DNA from: Bacillus sp. es.034
GTDB lineage: Bacteria > Bacillota > Bacilli > Bacillales > Bacillaceae_B
Assembly: GCF_002563655.1 (NCBI RefSeq)
Contig: NZ_PDIY01000001.1
Coordinates: forward strand, 3,074,001-3,138,000
Length of the DNA stretch: 64,000 nucleotides
Direction of reading: 5' to 3'
The notes beneath the pieces are model-generated. The model worked only from the letters and a program-made list of their open reading frames with translations. It was not told the DNA's origin and did no database searches. How positions within the stretch are numbered: position 1 is the first letter of the stretch; each line of letters begins with the position of its first letter. Below are positions 9,190 to 17,675 of the stretch, one piece after another. Both the position numbers and the translations under genes were made by a program.

Positions 9190-9230
9190 GGCGATGGATT
9201 TCCTAATCGAAACCACATCGCATTCTTTTT
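9190..9230 (+). terminator. Rho-independent terminator
   Basis: GCGATG (9191-9196) pairs with CATCGC (9216-9221), extended by TTTC/GAAA, then TTCTTTTT. A-rich flanks make it partly bidirectional. Between here and 9350 nothing else was recognized. Confidence 0.65.
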
Positions 9231-9350
9231 CTGTATATGTCAAATAACATTGAAGTAAAGTATTCAATGAGGGACAAAAGACTTAGCTATATTTTATTGA
9301 TATATTATTTATTTCGCTGGTAAACATCAATCACATTAATACTTTCATAA

Positions 9351-9385
9351 GAAAAAGACCTGGAGTACTCATCTCTCCAGGTCTT
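9351..9385 (-). terminator. Terminator of the small gene at 9404-9583
   Basis: AAGACCTGGAG (9355-9365) pairs perfectly with CTCCAGGTCTT (9375-9385); on the minus strand it continues into TTTTTC. Confidence 0.8.
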
Positions 9386-9403
9386 AAACTCGATACATGT
9401 ATA

Positions 9404-9583
9404 TTAGCTTATTTTATTCATCAATTTTTCTGAGTGCTGAGAACCCATCTCTGCCACTAAATCAAGTAATTCTGCTTTCGTTGTCTCATCTAGGCCTTTA
9501 TAAATAAGGAAAGCTTGCGTTGCATCAGAAGTAATTAACTTTCTGTATAACTTTGAGATTCTTTTACTCCTGTGGGTGTCCAT
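9404..9583 (-). CDS. Small hypothetical protein, 59 aa
   Basis: A complete short gene: GAGGAGG lies 5 bases before the ATG at 9583, 59 codons follow, then TAA and a strong terminator about 20 bases downstream. The product is basic at the N-terminus (MDTHRSKRISKLYRK) and then amphipathic helical (LDETTKAELLDLVAEM). It has no membrane segment or signal peptide. I do not recognize the family. The well-formed expression signals make it a probable real gene. Confidence 0.65.
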   Translation of the reverse strand: MDTHRSKRISKLYRKLITSDATQAFLIYKGLDETTKAELLDLVAEMGSQHSEKLMNKIS

Positions 9584-9742
9584 TAGATCCTCCTCTATAA
9601 ATCCTTTCTGTTATTATAATAAATATAAGCTTGTATTTTCAATATATTCTTCAAAATTTAATTATGTAACAAAATGAATGTATCCATGATAAGTCAACCT
9701 TGGAGGAGAAAATAATTTTCTTAGACCTTTAACCCTACTTGA

Positions 9743-9928
9743 TTATCTTAAAGATAAATCAGGTGATAACTTTCCATATTCTAGTGCTTCGAGGATGATT
9801 TCCTCAGAGAATCCTGTGTACTGAGAGAGCATTTGAATGGTAATCTTCTGAGAAGTACGGGAAGCCTGCTTTCTTGCCATATAGGTTTGATACAACACAA
9901 TGGAGTATCTGTCATGTATATTGAGCAA
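9743..9928 (-). CDS. Small hypothetical protein, 61 aa, TTG start
   Basis: Opens at TTG (9928), with AGGAG about 12 bases upstream, a rather long spacing. The sequence is soluble and helical, with ITIQMLSQYTGFSEEIILEAL resembling a helix-turn-helix core (helix, turn at TGFS, helix). It could be a tiny DNA-binding regulator, but this rests only on pattern. No clear terminator follows. Not recognized. Confidence 0.4.
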   Translation of the reverse strand: MLNIHDRYSIVLYQTYMARKQASRTSQKITIQMLSQYTGFSEEIILEALEYGKLSPDLSLR

Positions 9929-10079
9929 CGATCGTCACAGCTCCTATTATTCTCTCCTCACAAGGTCGCGGGTAAAGGTTAACTACTATTTACCCAAAGA
10001 TCCATTTTGAAAACGTGGCTGTACAGATACATTTTAAGCATTTTTGATTAACTTCTTACTGTGAATTCACCTTTCTTTA

Positions 10080-10277
10080 TTATTTTACATTCTTCCTCTT
10101 CTGCACCTCCATATGGATGACCAGATAGGTAACGCCCACAAATCCTACTATGCCAAATATGCCTGCGATGACTCCTTGAACTGAAGATGTAAAAATGGTA
10201 AATCCCATTCCAATACTCAACCCCGTGATAAGAAGAAGGAGCCAATGGCCATATCGATTAATGAATTCAGTTATCAT
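10080..10277 (-). CDS. Small two-helix membrane protein
   Basis: 65 aa from the ATG at 10277, preceded by GGAGGGG. Two hydrophobic segments (about residues 11-30 and 34-53) are joined by a short loop, with a basic tail (EVQKRKNVK) expected in the cytoplasm. Typical of small Bacillus membrane proteins of unknown role. It is 92 bases downstream of the traB-family terminator, so it is probably its own unit. Confidence 0.65.
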   Translation of the reverse strand: MITEFINRYGHWLLLLITGLSIGMGFTIFTSSVQGVIAGIFGIVGFVGVTYLVIHMEVQKRKNVK

Positions 10278-10330
10278 GATCCCCTCCAAAGCTTTTGTAT
10301 TATTTTAACATAATATTCCAACATTTTCCC

Positions 10331-10358
10331 GAAAAAATAAGCCATCCAGGAGGATGAC
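10331..10358 (-). terminator. Terminator of the TraB-family gene
   Basis: GTCATCC pairs with GGATGGC (one G-U pair) around TCCT, followed on the minus strand by TTATTTTTTC. Confidence 0.7.
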
Positions 10359-10369
10359 CCATTTTGTTT

Positions 10370-11545
10370 CTATATATTTTCCAAAAATAATCTTACGACG
10401 TCTGCTCCACCAATGACCGTCCCCAGTGTACTTCCTAAATTGGCAAGGACGACAATGAGCAGGACGCGGGTTACTTTATTTCTCCAGAATCCTTTTATAC
10501 TCAGGACATCTTCAGGGAGAGAGTCAAAGTCACCGACATTGGGTCTGCGGAAAAAGGCTTGGACGAATCCTGCAAACCAACCCGCTGCCAGGAGCGGATT
10601 CAATGAAGTGAAAGGTGCTGCGACGAATGCTGTTAATATGGCTAATGGATGACCCATCCCGATGGCTACCCCCAGGGCAGAAAATCCCCCATTCCATAAT
10701 ATCCAACTGATTCCCTGCTGTATGCCTGCATCCGGGTTTGCTATGAACGTGTAGGCAATGACGGCCAGGATCATGATAGGGATGGTCCACCCGATGATTT
10801 TGGGCCATTTTGACTTAGCAGGTCGTTCATTAAGTTTATCCAGGTTATGTTCGTTATGGATTTCCTGCGTGATACCCGGGACATGTGCAGCACCAAGAAC
10901 GGCAACGATTTTATCACCAGGTGCTTCCTTGATTTTTTGAGCAAGATATTGGTCGCGTTCATCAATCAAAGGTGTTTTCAGTTTGGGAAACACTTGGGTG
11001 AATTCATTCAACATCGAATCAAGCATATCCTGTGATTTGATTTTCTCGAGTTCTTCTTCAGTAATCGTATCAGTGCTGAAAATGCTGTAAATGATTTGGG
11101 TCAATAGCTTGGCTTTCCCACTGAAACCGACGCTGTTCCATATCCGGGAAAATGTCACCTGGATGTTGCGGTCAGCAAGGACAAGTTCTGCGTTAATTTC
11201 TTTCGCAGATTCAATCCCCTGTATCATTTCCTGTCCCGGTTTGATGCCGAACTGCTTGGCCATTCTTCGCTGGAAGGATCCAATGGCAAGGTTCATGAGC
11301 AGTAAGGTCGCTTTCTTATCCTTGATTACTTGAAAGATATCTGTGTCCCTCCACTTATCTCCTTCGACGATGGATTGATACCTCGGTTCGTCCAGCTCTA
11401 CACACACTGTATCCGGGCGTTCAGCTTCTATCACTTCTTTCACCTGCTCAGCACTTTGACGCGACACATGAGCGGTTCCGATGAGAATGAATTCCTTCCC
11501 ATCCATATGTATTCTCGTAATATTCTTTTCGTTTTCTGTCATCAT
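10370..11545 (-). CDS. TraB/PrgY-family membrane protein
   Basis: The N-terminal domain (about residues 10-240) carries the TraB-family motifs GTAHVS (23-28) and VCVELDEPRY, and ends with LGAAHVPGI. These His/Glu motifs recall Tiki-like metal-dependent hydrolases. The C-terminal third has several membrane segments (from about 255 onward). Enterococcal PrgY/TraB blocks response to self-made pheromone, but chromosomal Bacillus members have no firm function. The start is placed at 11545 behind AAGGAAGG; an open frame runs 25 codons further upstream without a ribosome site. Confidence 0.85.
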   Translation of the reverse strand: MMTENEKNITRIHMDGKEFILIGTAHVSRQSAEQVKEVIEAERPDTVCVELDEPRYQSIVEGDKWRDTDIFQVIKDKKATLLLMNLAIGSFQRRMAKQFGIKPGQEMIQGIESAKEINAELVLADRNIQVTFSRIWNSVGFSGKAKLLTQIIYSIFSTDTITEEELEKIKSQDMLDSMLNEFTQVFPKLKTPLIDERDQYLAQKIKEAPGDKIVAVLGAAHVPGITQEIHNEHNLDKLNERPAKSKWPKIIGWTIPIMILAVIAYTFIANPDAGIQQGISWILWNGGFSALGVAIGMGHPLAILTAFVAAPFTSLNPLLAAGWFAGFVQAFFRRPNVGDFDSLPEDVLSIKGFWRNKVTRVLLIVVLANLGSTLGTVIGGADVVRLFLENI

Positions 11546-11647
11546 CGTGTACCTTCCTTTAATTCCGTTGACTTCCGAATAAATTGAATCTACCTCACTA
11601 TGATAAACTAGTTTTGGCAAAATTTAAATAAATACTGATCAGAATAA

Positions 11648-11674
11648 AGAAAAAATCCCATCAAAAAGATGGGA
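11648..11674 (-). terminator. Terminator of the VWA gene
   Basis: TCCCATC / GATGGGA around TTTTT, followed by TTTTTT on the minus strand. Confidence 0.85.
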
Positions 11675-11688
11675 CCCCGACATCATGA

Positions 11689-12276
11689 TTACCACTTATT
11701 TCTCTTTTCACACACAGCTTCACTTACCATATCATACATCGCTTCAACTCCTTTAGAAGAAGCTTCGAATTGATACGCACTTCCTTTGTCGATGCCGATG
11801 TTCAATGCTTCCTCAGCTGCATTGATATTCGCTCCCAGAAAGATGAACTCCCAATTGTATTGTTCCTGTTGCTGATTGATAAGATCTTTCACCTGTCTAG
11901 CAGAAAACTCCACGCTGGCGTTTTCCATACCATCGGTTGTGATGACAAAGATGACTTTACCCGGTCTTTCCACTTCAGCCAAATGAGATAGGCGATGACC
12001 CACTTCAATGATCGTTTTACCTACAGCATCCATTAAAGCCGTGGACCCCCTTACGAAGTACTCTTTCTTTGTGAGCCAGACCTTACCAGCCTCCACCCCA
12101 CTCCATAACTGCTCAACCTTGTCATCAAAGAGAACAGTCGTGACAAGTGTTTGCCCAGTTAACTGGCTCTGCTTCTCAATAAAAGAGTTAAACCCTCCAA
12201 TCGTCTCTTGTTCAAGTCCGCTCATCGAGCCGCTTCTATCTAATAAGAAAATGATTTCCGTGTATTCGCTTCTCAA
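11689..12276 (-). CDS. VWA-domain protein (TerY-like)
   Basis: A free-standing von Willebrand A domain, 195 aa. The metal-ion-dependent adhesion site is complete: DRSGS (Asp13, Ser15, Ser17), Thr79 (GSTALMD) and Asp115 (TTDGMEN). There is no signal peptide or membrane helix, so it is cytoplasmic, as in TerY-type proteins of stress and tellurite-related operons. Start is TTG at 12276 behind AAAGGATGAG. It is transcribed divergently from the HTH-like gene at 12371, with 94 bases between them. The role is unknown; metal-dependent partner binding is the family theme. Confidence 0.8.
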   Translation of the reverse strand: MRSEYTEIIFLLDRSGSMSGLEQETIGGFNSFIEKQSQLTGQTLVTTVLFDDKVEQLWSGVEAGKVWLTKKEYFVRGSTALMDAVGKTIIEVGHRLSHLAEVERPGKVIFVITTDGMENASVEFSARQVKDLINQQQEQYNWEFIFLGANINAAEEALNIGIDKGSAYQFEASSKGVEAMYDMVSEAVCEKRNKW

Positions 12277-12337
12277 TTTTTCTCATCCTTTCTTTTTCGT
12301 TTCTGATATAATCATAACCACTAAGAGTATGAAATGG

Positions 12338-12354
12338 GTCGCTTAGGAAGCGAC
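12338..12354. repeat. Perfect inverted repeat before the HTH-like gene
   Basis: GTCGCTT AGG AAGCGAC, 7-base arms, ends 5 bases before the ribosome site of the gene at 12371 and lies in the shared VWA/HTH intergenic region. It could be an operator or a leader hairpin. Confidence 0.6.
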
Positions 12355-12370
12355 AATTGGAGGTGAGAGC

Positions 12371-12850
12371 GTGCTTAATGAACATATTTTGCAGGAGCTT
12401 CTTGATTTCGTGGAGGCAAGTAGAGAATACCGATTATATGATATACATAAATCAGAGCCCATCATTAGTGATGAAATTTACTCCAGTGAGCTGGAAGAAT
12501 TTATTGAGATGCACCATTCAGCTTCTTTTTCGGAAAAGTTGTTTCGGCATATCGATGGATTGGGTGTGACCGATGCTTCCGTATACAAAAAAGCCGGAGT
12601 AGATCGAAAGCACTTTTCCAAAATAAGGTCGATTCCTGAATACAAGCCGGGTAAACGGACTGTGGTAGCATTGTGCCTTTCTCTGCAATTGTCTGAGGAA
12701 GACACAGGGGAACTTTTGAATGCAGCCGGTTTCTCCCTTTCAGACAGTGACCGATTCGATTTGGTGATTCAATTTTGTTTAGAGAAGAAAATCTATGACA
12801 TCGATGACGTCAATCAAGCTTTGTATTCCCTAGGGTTAAAGCCTTTATAA
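12371..12850 (+). CDS. HTH-like protein related to the C-terminal domain of some macro-domain proteins
   Basis: 159 aa from a GTG at 12371 with GGAGGTGA upstream. Residues about 50-155 form a conserved helical module (VYKKAGVDRKHFSKIR, YKPGKRTVVALCLSL, LLNAAGFSLSDSDRFD). From memory, this module occurs at the C-terminus of Firmicutes macro-domain (ADP-ribose binding) proteins; here it stands alone without the macro domain. The central part looks like an XRE-type helix-turn-helix. The N-terminal 45 residues are acidic and helical. The divergent VWA gene suggests a two-gene functional pair, possibly autoregulated through the inverted repeat between them. Confidence 0.7.
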   Translation: MLNEHILQELLDFVEASREYRLYDIHKSEPIISDEIYSSELEEFIEMHHSASFSEKLFRHIDGLGVTDASVYKKAGVDRKHFSKIRSIPEYKPGKRTVVALCLSLQLSEEDTGELLNAAGFSLSDSDRFDLVIQFCLEKKIYDIDDVNQALYSLGLKPL

Positions 12851-12880
12851 AAAAGTAGAGTGCCAGTTTAAGCACTCTAC
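12848..12880 (-). terminator. Terminator between convergent genes
   Basis: GTAGAGTGC / GCACTCTAC, perfect 9-base stem; TTTTTT follows on the minus strand, so it serves mainly the DUF4145 gene. Confidence 0.85.
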
Positions 12881-12885
12881 CCCCA

Positions 12886-13575
12886 CTAATACTTCTTTTC
12901 AATTCTCTCCTGTAATGTTTCAATTTTTTCCGGCAGGACATATAGATATTCTATCAAACCTTCCAATAACTCTATGAGCAGGCCGGCGGTTTCATCGTCT
13001 ATTTCCCGTTCCAATTCCAACATTTCATAAAATGCTGATTTAGGATGAACAAGATGGCTTAGTGCCTGGATCGGCTTTGACAGATCTACATTCTTTGGCA
13101 GCTGATCGAATTGTTCGGAAAGGGATTGACCTGATGATTGATCACCATTGAAATTTTTCAGGACACTCTCTAAAACGCGTTTTGACATCACGGCCGTTGC
13201 GGAGTTATCCTTCGACTGGCTAACGTTCAATGCAGAACGGAACGAACGGACTAGATCCTGGGGGATCCGTTTACTCCCCTGGATCTGATCCAAAGGTCCA
13301 TTTGTAGCCAGGGGATCATAAATATAAAGACCCGCATCCTCTTTTTGATGAATCGAGTCATCATTCAACATGATAACGAAAACAGCCGGCTTCTTACACT
13401 CCGAACAGTTTGCCTCTGCAAACAACCCTGTTTTATTCACTTGATAGAAATTGGCTTTCAACACAAATTCACTGGTCTTAGAGCAGTTTGGACACTGACT
13501 TTTAACTTTCTTAGGAACTTTTTGATATCCGTACTGAATGTGAGACAATATGGACCCCGGTAAAATTTCTCTCAT
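12886..13575 (-). CDS. Zinc-ribbon DUF4145-type protein
   Basis: 229 aa. The N-terminus holds two CxxC knuckles (Cys28/Cys31 and Cys57/Cys60) forming a zinc ribbon. It is followed by a helical region with the RVLESVLKNF and LSHLVHPKSAFYEMLELEREIDDETA segments that recall the DUF4145 fold (HEPN-like helices). No signal peptide. AGGAGG lies before the ATG. DUF4145 domains often accompany restriction or defence proteins, but no such neighbours are seen here. Function unknown. Confidence 0.65.
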   Translation of the reverse strand: MREILPGSILSHIQYGYQKVPKKVKSQCPNCSKTSEFVLKANFYQVNKTGLFAEANCSECKKPAVFVIMLNDDSIHQKEDAGLYIYDPLATNGPLDQIQGSKRIPQDLVRSFRSALNVSQSKDNSATAVMSKRVLESVLKNFNGDQSSGQSLSEQFDQLPKNVDLSKPIQALSHLVHPKSAFYEMLELEREIDDETAGLLIELLEGLIEYLYVLPEKIETLQERIEKKY

Positions 13576-13773
13576 GTGAACCTCCTAGAAAATGCACCTC
13601 GAAAAATGAATTTTAATTATTATGAATTTTTTAGTTAAATAAAAAAGCGCTTTCCTTATATCAAAATTATACCTTTGCTAGAAAGTATTACAAGGTTAAA
13701 TAATGGGAAAACAAGATTTGTGATAATGGGACTAAAGATGAGTAAATGGTGTTGAGACCCATTATAACCGTTA

Positions 13774-14847
13774 CTATCTGGTCAACTTTTTTATACTTTT
13801 TTCTATTTCCTGTACCAGGGAATCAATCAATTCATGTACATATACGTCCTTACTTAGCCGCGGACCTTGGCCAGACCATAATGACATAAATTCAGAGTTG
13901 TGTTGATTGCCGGCTTCCGTCCTTAATTCTTTCGTCAATGCGTTTTGCACAGGGTAAGGAAGAATTTGATCCTCAAACTCTTTCATTCTGTTTATGAATG
14001 AGTTTGTCAAGCCCCTTGCCGGCTTACCGCTGAATGCAGATGTGATGGTTGTACTTGTCTCTTCAGCGTGTAAAATGGCTTTTTTGTGTATGTCTTTTGC
14101 TCCACTTTCTTTATTTGTAAGAAAAGCCGTACCCATCTGAACTCCTTTTGCACCCAGAGCAAGTGCTGCTATCACGCCTCTTCCATCCATTACACCTCCA
14201 GCAGCAATAACCGGTACTTCTACAGCATCCACTACTTGTGGAACAAGTGAGAACGTCCCAATCATCGATTCATCGTATGTACCAAGAAATGTACCCCTGT
14301 GACCACCCGCCTCGCTTCCCTGTGCGACAATCAAATCCACGCCACACTCTTGATTGATCAATGCTTCTTCCACCGTCGTTGCAGTTCCAATCACTTTAAT
14401 GTCTTTCTTTTTCAACTCATTCATTATTTCCTTTGGCGGAATTCCAAATGTAAAGCTGCAGACAGGGACTCTTTCCTTTAAAATTATTTCAATCTGTCTT
14501 TCAAGATCAATTTGTTTTAAAGTGAATGGATCATCATTGAATAGATTCAACTCTTTTTTTAATGGTTTCAGTAATTCTTGCATTTGGTTTACCTGTTCTT
14601 CAGTATATTCCGGTTCCTCGGGAATGAATAGATTCACCCCAAATGGAAGGTTCGTTTGCTTCTTTACTTGTTTGATACATTCATTGAGGTCCGTTACAGA
14701 CATATAGCCTGCGCCAATCGTTCCCAGACCCCCGGAATTTGATACAGAAGCAACCAGTTCAGGGGTAGTGACCCCTCCGGCCATCCCTGCTTGGATGATA
14801 GGGTATTTTGTACGGAGACTCTTCGTTACATCATTTTTATACCACAT
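13774..14847 (-). CDS. Nitronate monooxygenase (FMN-dependent, NPD family)
   Basis: TIM-barrel FMN enzyme, 357 aa, that oxidizes nitronates such as propionate 3-nitronate. Seen are IIQAGMAGG near the N-terminus, the catalytic-histidine segment EAGGHRG (His183), and the FMN phosphate-binding stretches VIAAGGVMDGRG and ALGAKGVQMGTAFL. Length matches the family, including the B. subtilis YrpB group. AGGAGG precedes the ATG. A monocistronic unit. Confidence 0.88.
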   Translation of the reverse strand: MWYKNDVTKSLRTKYPIIQAGMAGGVTTPELVASVSNSGGLGTIGAGYMSVTDLNECIKQVKKQTNLPFGVNLFIPEEPEYTEEQVNQMQELLKPLKKELNLFNDDPFTLKQIDLERQIEIILKERVPVCSFTFGIPPKEIMNELKKKDIKVIGTATTVEEALINQECGVDLIVAQGSEAGGHRGTFLGTYDESMIGTFSLVPQVVDAVEVPVIAAGGVMDGRGVIAALALGAKGVQMGTAFLTNKESGAKDIHKKAILHAEETSTTITSAFSGKPARGLTNSFINRMKEFEDQILPYPVQNALTKELRTEAGNQHNSEFMSLWSGQGPRLSKDVYVHELIDSLVQEIEKSIKKLTR

Positions 14848-14947
14848 ATTCTCCCTCCTGTTTCTTTCATATTCTAAATTGAATTATGTCAAAGGAAAGC
14901 ATGTTGTACAACTCATCCGGTTACATCGATTCCTCTTCTTCATCATG

Positions 14948-14987
14948 AAAGCGTTCAAAGCAATTGCCTTGAACGCTTTTTTTGGGA
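14948..14987. terminator. Bidirectional terminator-like hairpin
   Basis: AAAGCGTTCAA / TTGAACGCTTT, an 11-base stem. It is followed by seven T on the plus strand and, for the minus-strand kinase gene ending at 14989, by the T residues of the stem. Confidence 0.75.
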
Positions 14988-14988
14988 C

Positions 14989-15663
14989 TTATTTAAAGGA
15001 AGTGAAATTTGATACTCTTTTCATGAACTCCTCATATGAACTAAAATGCTTATTCCATGAGTTATACCATTTTCGAATAGTCTCCAATAGCCAAAATGGT
15101 ACGGCCCGACCTTCTATAAGGTGGTAATGATCGTCGTAAGCTTTCTTTAAATGCTCCCACCTGAAATCATTTCCAGGTTGGATATATTCCGATACATCAA
15201 TGATTTTCGCTCTGCCATTTTGCAATAAAATGTTTTTCAGGTGAATATCACGTGGATTCATTCCTTGATCCCGAACATATTGTCTTGCATTTTCAACGTC
15301 TTCGACCACTTGTTCTGGAATGTTGATCCCCTGCAGCAAACAATCGAAAAGGGTGGACCCTTTTTCAAAACTTAACACCAGTAAAGTATCATAAGCTGCA
15401 TAGCAGGTAGAGAAATAAGGGGAGTCTCCGATGGCTTGATAGACTTTTTCTTCATTTTTTATTTTAGATCTTTTGTCTTCAGCGTACAATTTGAAAGCAA
15501 AGTCGGGTGCATAAATGGATTGAAAGACTGCCGCGTCTGTTCCAACGCCAATGCAACGCAACGTTTTATCACCACCATGGATGGTGACAGGTTCGTTATT
15601 TGCATTTGATGACACAGTCATCTGAGATAAAGAAGGTAGTGCGACTTCCCATTTATTATCCAT
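14989..15663 (-). CDS. Protein-kinase-like protein with altered catalytic loop
   Basis: 224 aa from the ATG at 15663 (AAGGGAGAG upstream). It keeps a reduced eukaryotic-type kinase core: glycine loop IGVGTDAAVF, candidate ATP lysine Lys58 (FKLY), catalytic loop PRDIHLKN with Asp139 and Asn144 (Pro replaces the usual His of HRD), and Asp156 (IIDVSEY) in place of DFG. The second lobe is short. It resembles the small Bacillus Ser/Thr kinase YrzF group. Catalysis is plausible because Lys, Asp, Asn and Asp are all present; the substrate is unknown. Confidence 0.75.
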   Translation of the reverse strand: MDNKWEVALPSLSQMTVSSNANNEPVTIHGGDKTLRCIGVGTDAAVFQSIYAPDFAFKLYAEDKRSKIKNEEKVYQAIGDSPYFSTCYAAYDTLLVLSFEKGSTLFDCLLQGINIPEQVVEDVENARQYVRDQGMNPRDIHLKNILLQNGRAKIIDVSEYIQPGNDFRWEHLKKAYDDHYHLIEGRAVPFWLLETIRKWYNSWNKHFSSYEEFMKRVSNFTSFK

Positions 15664-15837
15664 AGGCTCTCCCTTCGAACGATTTAATTCTTCTAAAGAT
15701 ATGAAAGGAATTCTTACCTTATTCAGGATAATATAGCATCTGCCCATTTCTAATATCAACTCTAAGCCTTCTCATCTTTCTAGTAATTTTAAACAATCCC
15801 TGAATGCCCCCCCATAGTCTATTTTACTTTGTATAGC

Positions 15838-17109
15838 CTAACCTGCTTTAACAGCTTCATGATTATGCTTCAAATCAGCGACTTCTTTTCGCCTATCCAA
15901 TTCTGGAGAAATGATTTTTAACAATACCGTACCAGTAAGTCCAATGGAGAGAATGATCCCGGCCATGATGTTCGATGGAAGAATCGCTCCGAGTGTTACA
16001 GTGATGGATGCAATCAACATGGACAGGTTAAACTTCAGCCCATTAAAGGCCATATAGGAGCTGCGGGCATCGTCAGGGGGGATGGCTGCCATATACGATT
16101 GCTCTACCGGTACGCGGAATACTTCTCCTATGGTGAGTACCCCCATCATCAAAAATAAGATGAACACGTTATTTGAATAAGCAAGTGCTGCATATCCTAT
16201 TGAAAAGAAGAAACAACTCCATACTAAAACGGTCTTGTCTTTTAATGAATGCGGAATCCTTGTGACAAATAGCATGAGGATGACGACCAGAATCGTATTT
16301 TCACTTCGTAGGATCCCCATGGTTTGTACACCGTCTATGTCCCAGAAAAGGAACGGTTGCGAAGGCATTTCTTCACTTAGTCGAATGCCGATATAATTCG
16401 TGAGCTGGAACTCCATGGACAGAATAAGCACACCTGCAATGGTAAACAGTACAAACAGCTTGTCATGCATGACTTTTCCGTAGTTTGTAATAAGTTGTTT
16501 AACGTGCTGAGAGGCTGTCAACTCGGATTCCGATGCCGTATAGCTCTCATCAATGAAGAATGCCACCAAGGCTGCAGTAATGGCGGATGCCACACTCAAT
16601 GCAAGAAAGAGCTCGAAAAGGTAATCCTTGAATAAGAATGCCCCTATGATTCCTCCGATTGCGATGGACAAATTGTTTGCCCAATAGGTAATCGAGTACA
16701 TGAGCTTCCGCTGTGGAGGTGTACTCACATCGATCATCATAGCCTGATTGGCAGGTCCTGCAAGTCCCCAACAAATGCTGTTTACCGTCATCATGGCAAA
16801 GGTCACAGAGGCAGATTCAAACCAGGGCGAGTTACAAACCATCATGGTGAGGAAAGCCAGAAACCTGAGCGATTCTGCGAATAACATGATTTTCTTGCGG
16901 CCAAACTGATCAGCAAAATATCCTCCAAGAAAATTGATACCTATTCCTACAAATACATTGATCAAAAGTAATAACCCTGCTACCTTTGTTCCAAAATGAA
17001 CGGCCAGGTAGATCGACATAAATGGAAAGATCATGCTTCCAATAAAGCGGCTCATAAATGTTTCAATGATACGTATTTTAATATTTTCATGAAAATCTCT
17101 GAATCTCAT
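15838..17109 (-). CDS. MFS transporter, drug-efflux type
   Basis: 423 aa with about 12 membrane segments. The loop between helices 2 and 3 carries the MFS signature GGYFADQFGRKK. The long central loop (about 185-215) separates two six-helix halves. It falls in the DHA1-like multidrug efflux group by general look; the substrate cannot be read from sequence. GAAGGAA lies before the ATG. The XRE regulator gene at 17148 is just upstream on the same strand (38 bases), so it may control it. Confidence 0.85.
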   Translation of the reverse strand: MRFRDFHENIKIRIIETFMSRFIGSMIFPFMSIYLAVHFGTKVAGLLLLINVFVGIGINFLGGYFADQFGRKKIMLFAESLRFLAFLTMMVCNSPWFESASVTFAMMTVNSICWGLAGPANQAMMIDVSTPPQRKLMYSITYWANNLSIAIGGIIGAFLFKDYLFELFLALSVASAITAALVAFFIDESYTASESELTASQHVKQLITNYGKVMHDKLFVLFTIAGVLILSMEFQLTNYIGIRLSEEMPSQPFLFWDIDGVQTMGILRSENTILVVILMLFVTRIPHSLKDKTVLVWSCFFFSIGYAALAYSNNVFILFLMMGVLTIGEVFRVPVEQSYMAAIPPDDARSSYMAFNGLKFNLSMLIASITVTLGAILPSNIMAGIILSIGLTGTVLLKIISPELDRRKEVADLKHNHEAVKAG

Positions 17110-17147
17110 ATGTATTCCTTCTCTCTATTATTGGACGGTCGTTCATT

Positions 17148-17423
17148 TCATTCGTCTAGAAGCTTTGTCAGTCGGGAAATATTAACCCCCAGTGCTTTTA
17201 GTATTTCTCGACAAGTGATATCACTTACCTTTTCCTTCCCTCCTTCAAGTCTTTTAATGGTTTGTGTCGATACATTTGCTTTTTGAGCCAGCTCTTCTTG
17301 AGTCAGTTGAGATTTCACACGAAGTAAGGATACAATTTCACCCATATTTCGTTCGTCAAAAGGCGAATTCTCTTTGGTGAAACAGGAGTTAATGGAGTTA
17401 CAAAATTTCTTCATGTCATTCAT
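17148..17423 (-). CDS. XRE-family transcriptional regulator
   Basis: 91 aa. A classic helix-turn-helix occupies about residues 28-85 (LLRVKSQLTQEELAQKANVS, TQTIKRLEGGKE), after an N-terminal extension of about 25 residues. GGAGG precedes the ATG. It is co-directional with and directly upstream of the MFS gene, probably in one transcript. Confidence 0.85.
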   Translation of the reverse strand: MNDMKKFCNSINSCFTKENSPFDERNMGEIVSLLRVKSQLTQEELAQKANVSTQTIKRLEGGKEKVSDITCREILKALGVNISRLTKLLDE

Positions 17424-17675
17424 AGGTAGCTACCTCCAACATTTGGTAAAATCGCATTTACTAAATATATAGAAATTTCTCCATATTTTCAAGGGGATTA
17501 TGACTTTTCTATATATATTATATTGATATGGGAGGGGCATAGCATGGTCATTTCAGTTGAAAGGAAATAAGACTTTAGGATGAAGTTTATGATGGGCAAA
17601 TGCATTTGAAAAACGTTGGTGAAAAAAAGCAACCTCATGTTGAACCAGGAGAGCAGGTTCCATGCCGTTTGTAAA

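Noticed and set aside
10048-10245. Second minus-strand frame overlapping the small membrane protein at 10080
   Set aside because: Biased, His/Arg/Ser-rich sequence without hydrophobic pattern; it is the shadow of the gene with the GGAGGGG site.
12357-12569. Alternative plus-strand frame overlapping the HTH-like gene
   Set aside because: The frame starting at 12371 has a better-spaced ribosome site and a recognizable conserved domain.
17544-17570. Eight-codon ORF behind GGAGGGG as a gene
   Set aside because: Too short to support without expression data; mentioned only as part of the gap description.
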